A DNA stretch of 64,000 nucleotides from assembly GCF_039542345.1 (NCBI RefSeq), contig NZ_BAABHY010000006.1, positions 186,001-250,000 on the forward strand. Reading direction: 5' to 3'. Within the stretch, counting starts at the first letter, position 1; every line of letters begins with the position of its first letter. The position numbers and the translations under genes are program-made. Under the pieces are notes generated by a model, which saw only the letters and a list, made by a program, of their open reading frames with translations, was not told the origin of the DNA and ran no database searches. Shown here piece by piece: positions 19,638 through 27,636 of this stretch. The DNA is from Orbus sasakiae (GTDB lineage Bacteria > Pseudomonadota > Gammaproteobacteria > Enterobacterales > Orbaceae).

Positions 19638-19666
19638 CTTGAATATTCATAATTAGTCCCAATATA
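19638..19666 (+). promoter_or_regulatory. Candidate heat-shock (sigma-32) promoter of lon
   Basis: CTTGAAT (19638-19644), a 13-base spacer, then CCCAATATA (19658-19666) closely match the sigma-32 consensus CTTGAAA / CCCCATNT. It lies 38-66 bp before lon, which is a heat-shock gene in E. coli. Consensus match; not experimentally shown here. Confidence 0.6.
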
Positions 19667-19703
19667 GTTTCAATGTGAAGTTGATACAGCTAGAGAGAGT
19701 GAT

Positions 19704-22124
19704 ATGAGAACAAAACAATCAAAACAGGTGATGCCAGTTTTACCGCTACGTGATGTAGTCGTCTTTCCTCATATGGTTATCCCGTTGTTTGTTGGTCGAG
19801 ATAAATCTATCCGTTGCTTAGAAAAAGCGATGGAGATGGATAAACAAGTCTTTTTAGTGACGCAAAAGGATGCTACCCAAGATGATCCACAAGAAGGTGA
19901 TCTTTATTCAATTGGGACAATAGCCAATATTCTGCAATTACTAAAATTACCCGATGGCACAATTAAAGTCCTCGTAGAAGGGGTTGAACGAGCCAAACTA
20001 ACCAATATTGTTGATCAAGACGTTGAAGACTTTTTTATTGGTAATATCCAACAAGTTAAAGAAAAAAATGCCGCTTCAATCAATGAAGCCTTAGTTCGCG
20101 TTGTGTTATCTAATTTTGAAGAATATGCAAAATTAAATAAAAAGATTACACAAGAAGTGGTTGATTCAATTCGGTTAATTAAAGAACCTGAGCAATTAGC
20201 CGATTCAATTGCAGCGACATTGTTTATTAAAGTTGATCAAAAACAAGAAATTTTAGCGTGTTTAGAATTAGAGAAACGTTTTGAATTTTTAGTTTCAATG
20301 ATGGAATCTGAGATTGATTTATTGCAAGTGGAAAAAAATATTCGTCAGCGCGTCAAACAGCAAATGGAGAAAGCGCAAAAAGAGTATTACCTCAATGAGC
20401 AAATTAAAGCCATTCATAAAGAATTAGGTGATATAGAAAATAAACCTGATGAATATGAAGAAATTATCGCTAAGATCGAAAAAGCCAAAATGCCGAAAGA
20501 AGCTGTCGATAAAGTGATGGCTGAGCTTAATAAACTCAAAATGATGCCAGCCATGTCTGCTGAAGCGACGGTAGTTCGTGGTTATATTGACTGGATGCTT
20601 CAGGTACCATGGTCGAAAAAAAGCAAAGTTAAAAAGAGCATAAAAGAAGCGCAAAAAGTACTGGATCGTGACCATTATGGATTAGAGCGCGTCAAAGATC
20701 GCATTTTAGAATATTTGGCGGTACAAAGCCGTGTGAATAAAATCAAAGGACCGATTCTTTGTCTTGTTGGGCCGCCAGGTGTCGGTAAAACCTCACTTGG
20801 ACAGTCTATTGCGAAAGCAACAGGCCGTGAATATGTTCGTATGGCTTTAGGTGGCGTTCGTGATGAAGCTGAAATTCGTGGGCACCGCCGTACCTATATT
20901 GGCTCGATGCCTGGGAAGTTAATTCAGCGCATGACAAAAGTCGGCGTAAAAAACCCATTATTCTTATTAGATGAAATTGATAAGATGTCATCTGATATGC
21001 GTGGTGATCCGGCCTCAGCACTTCTTGAGGTTTTAGATCCTGAACAAAATAATGCGTTTAGTGACCACTATTTAGAAGTTGATTATGATTTATCTGATGT
21101 GATGTTTGTCGCGACAGCAAACTCGATGAATATTCCTGCGCCTTTACTCGATCGTATGGAAGTGATTCGTTTATCTGGTTATACCGAAGATGAAAAACTG
21201 AATATCGCCAAAGAACATCTATTGCAAAAGCAAATTGATAACAGCGGGCTTCAATCAAGCGAAATTGTGATTGATGATTCAGCCATTATGGGCATTATCC
21301 GCTATTATACACGTGAGGCAGGTGTACGTAGTTTAGAACGTGAAATTGCTAAAATCTGTCGTAAAGTCGTTAAAAAATTAGCATTGGATAAGCAAACGAA
21401 AAAAGTGGCGGTAACACAGGATAATTTACACGATTTCTTGGGTGTTCAACGCTTTGATTATGGCAAAATTGATGATGAAAACCGTATTGGTCAAGTGAAT
21501 GGTCTAGCTTGGACTGAAGTTGGTGGTGACTTACTTACTATCGAATCTGTCAGTATACCTGGTAAAGGTAAATTAACCTATACCGGTTCGTTAGGTGATG
21601 TGATGCAAGAGTCAATCCAGACGGCATTAACGGTTGTCCGTGCAAGAGCTGAAAAATTAGGTATCAATAACGACTTTTACGAAAAACGTGATATTCATGT
21701 CCATGTGCCAGATGGTGCGACACCAAAAGATGGCCCAAGTGCAGGTATTGCAATGTGTACTTCGTTAATTTCGACGTTGACGGGTAATCCGGTTCGAGCT
21801 GATGTGGCAATGACGGGTGAAATCACCTTACGTGGTCAAGTGTTACCTATTGGTGGTTTGAAAGAGAAACTCTTGGCAGCACACCGCGGTGGAATTAAGA
21901 CTGTTATTATTCCAATTGATAACGTCAAAGATCTTGAAGAGATTCCAGACAATGTCAAATCAGAACTGGACATTCATCCTGCAAAATGGATTGATGATGT
22001 TATTACTGTTGCACTGGCCAATAATCCTTTTGGGATCGAACCGATTAAAGTGACGAAGAGTCCAATAAAACGGACTGTCAAAAAAAGTAAAAATATTATC
22101 CCTGTTTCGGGCACGATTAATTAA
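19704..22124 (+). CDS. lon: ATP-dependent protease Lon
   Basis: Cytosolic AAA+ protease that degrades misfolded and regulatory proteins. Of 806 residues, the N-terminal substrate domain begins VLPLRDVVVFPHMV, the Walker A GPPGVGKT is at 356-363, and the catalytic dyad is S679 (DGPSAGIAM) and K722 (GGLKEKLLA), at exactly the E. coli positions. It is about 22 residues longer than E. coli Lon because of a basic tail (KRTVKKSKN). hupB, next in E. coli, is absent; ppiD follows directly. Confidence 0.98.
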   Translation: MRTKQSKQVMPVLPLRDVVVFPHMVIPLFVGRDKSIRCLEKAMEMDKQVFLVTQKDATQDDPQEGDLYSIGTIANILQLLKLPDGTIKVLVEGVERAKLTNIVDQDVEDFFIGNIQQVKEKNAASINEALVRVVLSNFEEYAKLNKKITQEVVDSIRLIKEPEQLADSIAATLFIKVDQKQEILACLELEKRFEFLVSMMESEIDLLQVEKNIRQRVKQQMEKAQKEYYLNEQIKAIHKELGDIENKPDEYEEIIAKIEKAKMPKEAVDKVMAELNKLKMMPAMSAEATVVRGYIDWMLQVPWSKKSKVKKSIKEAQKVLDRDHYGLERVKDRILEYLAVQSRVNKIKGPILCLVGPPGVGKTSLGQSIAKATGREYVRMALGGVRDEAEIRGHRRTYIGSMPGKLIQRMTKVGVKNPLFLLDEIDKMSSDMRGDPASALLEVLDPEQNNAFSDHYLEVDYDLSDVMFVATANSMNIPAPLLDRMEVIRLSGYTEDEKLNIAKEHLLQKQIDNSGLQSSEIVIDDSAIMGIIRYYTREAGVRSLEREIAKICRKVVKKLALDKQTKKVAVTQDNLHDFLGVQRFDYGKIDDENRIGQVNGLAWTEVGGDLLTIESVSIPGKGKLTYTGSLGDVMQESIQTALTVVRARAEKLGINNDFYEKRDIHVHVPDGATPKDGPSAGIAMCTSLISTLTGNPVRADVAMTGEITLRGQVLPIGGLKEKLLAAHRGGIKTVIIPIDNVKDLEEIPDNVKSELDIHPAKWIDDVITVALANNPFGIEPIKVTKSPIKRTVKKSKNIIPVSGTIN

Positions 22125-22140
22125 TCGTCTTTAAACCTTA

Positions 22141-22167
22141 AAGGCTGGCTTGATGCCAGCTTTTTTA
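22141..22167 (+). terminator. Intrinsic terminator of lon
   Basis: The stem GCTGGC (22144-22149) / GCCAGC (22155-22160) with a five-base loop is followed by six T residues, 20 bp after the lon stop. It isolates lon from ppiD. Confidence 0.9.
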
Positions 22168-22201
22168 TTATCATTTATCCAATAGCGTATTGCCGTAGAT
22201 A

Positions 22202-22210
22202 TGGTATACT
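22202..22210 (+). promoter_or_regulatory. Extended -10 promoter candidate for ppiD
   Basis: TGGTATACT is an extended -10 element (TGn followed by TATACT) with no clear -35, about 88 bp upstream of ppiD and just after the lon terminator. Confidence 0.45.
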
Positions 22211-22297
22211 TTCGCAAATTAAATTGGGTGAATTGAATACTTATTTCAGTGAATAAACCTTAATTAAGGTGGATTATTCAATGGAGAATAACAACAT

Positions 22298-24121
22298 ATG
22301 ATGGAAAAAATTCGTACTGCAGCAAATAGTTTAATTGTTAAAATCATTTTTGGCATAATTATTCTTGCATTTATTTTTACCGGCGTCGGTGGCTTTCTTG
22401 GGCTTAACTCAACGAGTGCTGATGATGAACGCTTATATATTGCCAAAGTCGATGGTGAAGGAATTAGTCGCGCTGGATTTGAAGAACAAGTCAATCAAGC
22501 GTTACAACAAAGCTTTTCACTCGGTGCTGACGACTCTATTAAACCGATCATTCGTCAACGTGTATTTTTGTCTAATGTTGGTAATCATTTAAGCTATAAA
22601 TTATCAGAAGACTTAGGTGTTAAAGTCTCCGATCAGCAAGTCAAAGATGCCATTCGTCAACAAGATGTCTTTTTTGTGAATAACGCGTTTAACAATGAAC
22701 GTTTTCTTACTTTATTGCGTCAAAATGGTTATACGCCAGATATGTATGCAGAGCTGATTCGAGCGGATAAACAAAAAGAACAGTTGCTTGTTGGTTTGTT
22801 GTTAACGGATTTTGCTTTACCTGTTGAATCCGAGTTATCTGAATTGGTGGGGCAACAGCGCAAAGGGTATTATGCTAAAGTTTCAATTAATGATGTTGTT
22901 GATAAAGCCGCAATCGCGGTGACGCCAGAAGAGCTACAACAGTATTATCAAACGAATATCACAAAGTTTAACCGTAGTGATCGTGTTAAAGTCAAATATG
23001 TTGTTAACAGCTATTCAGATGCCATGCAGAAAGTGAAAATTCCTACTGAACAAGATATTAAAGATTATTACCAAGCTAATATCTCGCAATTTATGGAACC
23101 AGCAAAATATGAATACTCTTTAATTCAAGCTAAAGATGAAACTGATGCTAAACAAATTGAACAAGCCATTAAAAAACAAAACAAAGATGCAACATCTTCT
23201 TCTAATTTAATTAATTTGGGCTGGTTTACTCAGGCAACAGTACCTGATTACTTGTCACATTTAAATTTGACCAAAAAAGGTGATTCGAGTACGGTCAATA
23301 TTGATGGTGAATATTATGTTGCTGTGTTAAGCAATCTTTCACAAACGCAAAAAATGCCATTTGAATTTGTTGCAACGAAAATTAAAAATGAACTTTATGA
23401 TAGTCAAGTTCAAAAATTATATAACGAAGCAAATGATAAATTAATTGCAGCTCGTGGCAAATATCAGACGTTAGAAGATATTGCAAAAGAGACTGGATTA
23501 GCATTATCTGCACCAGAAGACTGGCAAACTCGAAATGAATACATGTCTATTGCAGCAAATGCGGAATTACAAAATGTATTATTTAGTGAACCGATGATTA
23601 GTAATGGTCATGCAACCAACAATGTTTCTGACATTGTTGAGATTAGTGAACCAAAAGCAACCTATATTGTTCAAGTGTTAGATTATCGTCCAGAGGGGAT
23701 TGCGCCTTATGAAGAAGTGGCGAATTTAGTGAACGAAAGCTTAACGACTGAAAAATCGAAATCCGTATTTGATGCAGAGCTTAAGAAAATTGCGCAAGCC
23801 TTAAATAGTGGCGAAAGTGATAACCGCATTAATTTTGCTAATCAATATGATGTGACGCGTACATCAGCCGACTTAGATCAAAGTACGATTGATATGATTT
23901 TTGGTTTAACTCCGCCGTCACAAGGTAAAGAGGTATATGGATTCGATATGAATAAATATAACTCAGCAGTGATTGCAGCATTGACTGATGTAAAAAATAG
24001 CGATGATAAAGATTTATCACAACAAATTACTGAAGTGAATAAAAATCAAATTTTTATGAGTTTAAATACAGACTTACGTTCTAAGGCAAAAATCGAAATT
24101 ATGCCAAATGCAGATCTGTGA
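22298..24121 (+). CDS. ppiD: Periplasmic folding chaperone PpiD
   Basis: Inner-membrane-anchored chaperone of the SurA-like parvulin class that works at the Sec translocon exit. The 607 residues start MMEKIRTAANS, with one membrane helix at about residues 16-35 and the rest periplasmic: a SurA-type N-terminal domain, a parvulin-like domain around 225-345, and a helical C-terminal part. E. coli PpiD has 623 residues and the parvulin domain there is inactive; the same seems likely here. It occupies its usual place between lon and the ComEA-like ybaV gene. Confidence 0.96.
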   Translation: MMEKIRTAANSLIVKIIFGIIILAFIFTGVGGFLGLNSTSADDERLYIAKVDGEGISRAGFEEQVNQALQQSFSLGADDSIKPIIRQRVFLSNVGNHLSYKLSEDLGVKVSDQQVKDAIRQQDVFFVNNAFNNERFLTLLRQNGYTPDMYAELIRADKQKEQLLVGLLLTDFALPVESELSELVGQQRKGYYAKVSINDVVDKAAIAVTPEELQQYYQTNITKFNRSDRVKVKYVVNSYSDAMQKVKIPTEQDIKDYYQANISQFMEPAKYEYSLIQAKDETDAKQIEQAIKKQNKDATSSSNLINLGWFTQATVPDYLSHLNLTKKGDSSTVNIDGEYYVAVLSNLSQTQKMPFEFVATKIKNELYDSQVQKLYNEANDKLIAARGKYQTLEDIAKETGLALSAPEDWQTRNEYMSIAANAELQNVLFSEPMISNGHATNNVSDIVEISEPKATYIVQVLDYRPEGIAPYEEVANLVNESLTTEKSKSVFDAELKKIAQALNSGESDNRINFANQYDVTRTSADLDQSTIDMIFGLTPPSQGKEVYGFDMNKYNSAVIAALTDVKNSDDKDLSQQITEVNKNQIFMSLNTDLRSKAKIEIMPNADL

Positions 24122-24158
24122 TAAAACTCGCAATACATCAGATTGTTTTGATAGAACT

Positions 24159-24183
24159 AAAAGCCACATTCGTGGCTTTTAGC
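24159..24183 (+). terminator. Terminator of ppiD
   Basis: AAAAGCCAC (24159-24167), loop ATTC, GTGGCTTTT (24172-24180) forms a compact hairpin with a short T-run, 37 bp after the ppiD stop. Confidence 0.85.
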
Positions 24184-24267
24184 ATATTTAGACTTACAGT
24201 AATCCCGTTATCTCCTTTTATGTCATATTAGCTTTGCATATGTTTGCAATCATTTAAGGAGTTATTA

Positions 24268-24588
24268 ATGAAAAAATTGAAGTACTATCTTACTATTATC
24301 ACTTTGTGTATCACGTCAATCAGCTATGCTTTAACCTGTTATGCTGAGTCAGCCAGTTATCAATCACCATCAGCCACTGCGCCTAGTTTTACGGAACAAA
24401 TTAATATAAATCAATCAACAGCCGAACAAATGGCAAAATATATTAATGGGATTGGAATCAGCAAAGCAAAGAGAATCGTTGAATATCGTGAAAAATTTGG
24501 GCCATTTGTGTCTATCGAGCAGCTAAAAGACGTCCCCGGAATTGGTCAATCGATTCTTGATAAAAATGCAGGTAAGTTAAGATTATAA
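24268..24588 (+). CDS. ybaV: ComEA-like helix-hairpin-helix protein (YbaV)
   Basis: Small exported DNA-binding protein of the ComEA type. The start at 24268 (MKKLKYYLT) has AAGGAG seven bases upstream and begins a clear signal peptide ending near YALTCYAES; an earlier in-frame ATG at 24244 lacks a site. The mature part has two helix-hairpin-helix motifs (GIGISKAKRIVEYR and VPGIGQSILDKN). In naturally competent bacteria ComEA pulls incoming DNA through the periplasm; in E. coli the role of YbaV is unclear, so competence is not implied. Placement after ppiD matches E. coli. Confidence 0.93.
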   Translation: MKKLKYYLTIITLCITSISYALTCYAESASYQSPSATAPSFTEQININQSTAEQMAKYINGIGISKAKRIVEYREKFGPFVSIEQLKDVPGIGQSILDKNAGKLRL

Positions 24589-24593
24589 TCGAG

Positions 24594-24613
24594 ATGAGGC
24601 CGTAAGGCCTCAT
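24594..24613 (+). terminator. Hairpin after ybaV
   Basis: ATGAGGCC (24594-24601), loop GTAA, GGCCTCAT (24606-24613) is a perfect 8-bp stem with a GNRA-type tetraloop. There is no T-run, so it may be a 3' end stabiliser or a Rho-assisted terminator. Confidence 0.6.
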
Positions 24614-24719
24614 TGATGGGATCGGGTAAAGATGTTTACCTTATTGTATTTGTACTGTATCTTGCCGCAAATTGTCAGTATAATCATGGCCAATCAACGT
24701 CTTTTAATAGGTTCTAAAA

Positions 24720-25715
24720 ATGGCATCATGGAATATTGCAGTTGTCGGTGCAAATGGGCAAGTCGGCAGTGCACTTGTTGAATTATTACAAAACAGCGCG
24801 CTTGAAATTGATCACATTGATCTGCTTGGTAGTGATAATAGCGAGGGCGAGGTTGTTCGCTTTGCGGGTAAAAATATCACGATTAAGCATATTGATAGTA
24901 TGGATTGGTCACAGGCTCATCTTGCTTTTTTTGCAGCTAACCAAAAAGTCTCTCAAAATTATGCGCGTATCGCAGCTGAAGCAGGTTGTATTGTTATTGA
25001 TGCAACCGGTGAGTTTGCTTTAGATGAGTCCATTCCATTAATTCTACCAAAAGTTAATGATCATTTGCTAAGTGAATATCGCACTGAAAATATTGTTGCT
25101 GTTGCGAATGCGGCCGCAAGTCAGGCATTACGGTGTATTAATGCTTTAACGGATATTGAACAGCTGTCCTCGTTACATATTAGCAATTTGATTCCTGCGT
25201 CTTATTACGGTAAACAAGGCGTCAATGAATTAGCAGGTCAAAGTGCTCGATTATTAAATGGTTTACCGGCTGAAAATGATTTTTTTGAAAAGCAATTAGC
25301 ATTTAATGTATTACCTACACTTGCAACAGATGATGAAGTGATTGTTGAACAAATTCGGCGTATTACTGGTAATTATCAGTTATCGATTTCTATTGACTCA
25401 ATTATTGTGCCGGTGTTTTATGGTTTGACACAAGCCGTCTCCTTTGAATCCGCTTTACCACAAACCATAGAGCAAGATCCTGAGCTATTTGCTAAATACG
25501 GCGTTGATGTTTCAACAACTGGCTACCCAACCCCGGTCACCGTTATTAACCGTGAACAGGCTGAATCACAATTGATTTACCTTGCTAATTTACATTATAG
25601 TTATGGTAATCAACAACAAATTCAGTTTATGAGTGTCAGTGATAATATTCGTTATCTTGGCGCTAAAATTTTATTAGAAACAGCTGAAAAATTACTGACA
25701 GATTATATTGATTAG
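24720..25715 (+). CDS. usg: Aspartate-semialdehyde dehydrogenase paralogue (Usg)
   Basis: A 331-residue protein of the ASADH fold: N-terminal dinucleotide-binding motif VVGANGQVGSALVELL and a C-terminal dimerisation domain. The position of the catalytic cysteine in true Asd (NCT-type motif) reads VANAAASQ here, so the nucleophile is absent. E. coli Usg has also lost it, so this is ancestral to the subfamily rather than a recent decay. The physiological role is unknown. It lies 14 bp before truA, the same pair as in E. coli. Confidence 0.93.
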   Translation: MASWNIAVVGANGQVGSALVELLQNSALEIDHIDLLGSDNSEGEVVRFAGKNITIKHIDSMDWSQAHLAFFAANQKVSQNYARIAAEAGCIVIDATGEFALDESIPLILPKVNDHLLSEYRTENIVAVANAAASQALRCINALTDIEQLSSLHISNLIPASYYGKQGVNELAGQSARLLNGLPAENDFFEKQLAFNVLPTLATDDEVIVEQIRRITGNYQLSISIDSIIVPVFYGLTQAVSFESALPQTIEQDPELFAKYGVDVSTTGYPTPVTVINREQAESQLIYLANLHYSYGNQQQIQFMSVSDNIRYLGAKILLETAEKLLTDYID

Positions 25716-25729
25716 GCCGCGCAATTGTC

Positions 25730-26512
25730 ATGAAGATAGCACTTGGAATTGAATATGATGGAAGCCAATATTTTGGTTGGCAAAGGCAGCAAAATGTTCA
25801 ATCCATCCAACAAAAGCTTGAAGAGGCCTTGAGTAAGGTTGCGAATGAATCCATCTCAATATTTTGTGCGGGACGCACAGATGCGGGTGTACATGCAACG
25901 GGTCAGGTAGTCCATTTTGAAACGACGGCTATGCGCGCTGTTGGTGCTTGGACAATGGGCGTAAACGCGAATTTACCTCACAATATCGCGGTTAAATGGG
26001 CGCATGAAGTGGATGAGTCATTTCATGCCAGATTCAGTGCAACTGCAAGACGGTATCGTTATATTATTTATAACCATCCATACCGTCATGCAATATTAAA
26101 TCAAGGTATTACCCATTACTATCAGGTCTTAAACGAGCAAAAAATGCACGATGCAGCGCAGTATTTACTGGGTGAAAATGATTTTAGTTCATTTCGCGCT
26201 GCACAATGTCAATCTTTATCTCCTTATCGTAACATCCATCATGTTAATGTGACTCGACAACACAATTTTATTATTGTTGACATCCAAGCTAATGCTTTTG
26301 TCCATCATATGGTGCGTAATATTGTTGGTAGCTTAATGGAAGTTGGTAATGGTAACCAACCGCAAGCGTGGATTAAAATACTATTAGACGCGAAAGACCG
26401 TACATTGGCCGCTGCAACAGCAAAACCCGAAGGATTATATTTAGTCAATGTGATTTATCCTGAGCAGTTTCAACTACCTAAGTCAGCTATTGGGCCGCTT
26501 TTTTTGCCTTGA
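25730..26512 (+). CDS. truA: tRNA pseudouridine(38-40) synthase TruA
   Basis: Isomerises uridines 38-40 in the anticodon arm of many tRNAs, supporting reading-frame maintenance. The 260 residues hold the catalytic motif CAGRTDAGVHATGQV with the nucleophilic aspartate at D51, and the conserved NAFVHHMVRNIVG segment near residue 190. The C-terminus is ten residues shorter than E. coli. dedA, which follows in E. coli, is absent; a promoter-like repeat and accD come next. Confidence 0.97.
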   Translation: MKIALGIEYDGSQYFGWQRQQNVQSIQQKLEEALSKVANESISIFCAGRTDAGVHATGQVVHFETTAMRAVGAWTMGVNANLPHNIAVKWAHEVDESFHARFSATARRYRYIIYNHPYRHAILNQGITHYYQVLNEQKMHDAAQYLLGENDFSSFRAAQCQSLSPYRNIHHVNVTRQHNFIIVDIQANAFVHHMVRNIVGSLMEVGNGNQPQAWIKILLDAKDRTLAAATAKPEGLYLVNVIYPEQFQLPKSAIGPLFLP

Positions 26513-26531
26513 TGACAAATCAGAATAGGGG

Positions 26532-26577
26532 TTTTTTACACTATAATCATACCTTACGACAATAATTTAACGAAAAA
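26532..26577 (+). repeat. Promoter-like repeat element, copy 1 (before accD)
   Basis: TTTACA (26535-26540), a 17-base spacer beginning CTATAATCAT, and GACAAT (26558-26563) form a sigma-70-like promoter, followed by TTTAACGAAA. The 44-base element matches copy 2 at 40320 with two differences and copy 3 at 63862 more loosely. The downstream part TTACGACAA..TTAACGAAA is an imperfect dyad over the -10. Here it probably drives accD-folC-dedD-cvpA-purF-ubiX. Confidence 0.65.
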
Positions 26578-26714
26578 ACAGTATTAAAATTTTATAATCA
26601 TGCTAGATTTAATGAAAACTAAAAAATAGCTATTAAGTAACGGCATAAAATAATATACAATAGTCATAATTATCCAGAGTGTAAAAAACTTTGTAAACTA
26701 ACAGAAGGTTAATA

Positions 26715-27611
26715 ATGAGTTGGATTGAAAAAATTCTTAATAAGAATAATATCTCATCAGATCACAAAAAAGCCAATATTCCAGGTGGCGTTTGGACTAA
26801 ATGTAGTAGCTGTGAACAAATCATTTATCAGGCTGAACTTGAGCGTAATTTAGAAGTGTGTCCTAAATGTGATCACCATATGCGTATCCCTGCGCGTGTA
26901 CGTTTATACCGCTTTTTAGATGAAGGTTCTGATGTTGAAATCGGCACTGATTTAGAACCGAAAGATATTTTAAAATTTAAAGATTCTAAAAAATATAAAG
27001 ATCGTTTAGCAACTGCACAAAAAGAGACGCATGAAAAAGATGCGATGGTTGCAATGAAAGGGACGCTATTTGGTATTCCTGTTATTGCCGTCTCTTTTGA
27101 GTTTGCTTTTATTGGTGGATCAATGTCATCGGTTGTTGGGGCGATGTTTGTTCGAGCCGCTGAGCAAGCGATTGAAGATAAATGCCCGCTAGTTTGTTTC
27201 TCAACCAGTGGTGGGGCGCGTATGCAAGAAGCCTTATTTTCACTCATGCAAATGGCCAAAACGAGCGCGATTCTTGCTAAAATGCAAGATGAAGGATTAC
27301 CGTATATTTCTGTCATGACTGACCCGACAATGGGCGGCGTTTCAGCCAGCCTTGCAATGCTCGGTGATGTTAACATTGCTGAACCTAAAGCACTAATTGG
27401 CTTTGCGGGTCCACGTGTTATTGAGCAAACTGTACGAGAAACCTTACCTGAAGGTTTCCAGCGTAGTGAGTTTTTATTAGAAAAGGGTGCGTTGGATATG
27501 ATTGTCCATCGTAAGGATATGCGCGCAAAAATTGCCAGTATTCTCGCTAAAATGATGAGAGCACCTGATCCATTTAATGAAACATCAGTTGAATCATTGT
27601 TAAACAAGTAG
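26715..27611 (+). CDS. accD: Acetyl-CoA carboxylase carboxyltransferase beta subunit
   Basis: Transfers the carboxyl group from carboxybiotin to acetyl-CoA together with AccA, giving malonyl-CoA for fatty acid synthesis. The 298 residues start with a zinc ribbon (C30, C33, C49, C52) that also binds DNA and mRNA in E. coli, then the crotonase-type domain with STSGGARMQEA and DPTMGGVSAS. It leads a run accD-folC-dedD-cvpA-purF-ubiX with short gaps, as in E. coli. Confidence 0.98.
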   Translation: MSWIEKILNKNNISSDHKKANIPGGVWTKCSSCEQIIYQAELERNLEVCPKCDHHMRIPARVRLYRFLDEGSDVEIGTDLEPKDILKFKDSKKYKDRLATAQKETHEKDAMVAMKGTLFGIPVIAVSFEFAFIGGSMSSVVGAMFVRAAEQAIEDKCPLVCFSTSGGARMQEALFSLMQMAKTSAILAKMQDEGLPYISVMTDPTMGGVSASLAMLGDVNIAEPKALIGFAGPRVIEQTVRETLPEGFQRSEFLLEKGALDMIVHRKDMRAKIASILAKMMRAPDPFNETSVESLLNK

Positions 27612-27636
27612 TTGATATAATTGTCATAAAATTACT

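Noticed and set aside
26873..27607. A 244-codon open frame on the minus strand across accD
   Set aside because: It lies wholly within accD, which is certain; the antisense frame has no ribosome binding site, no recognisable domain and a composition produced by the codon bias of accD.
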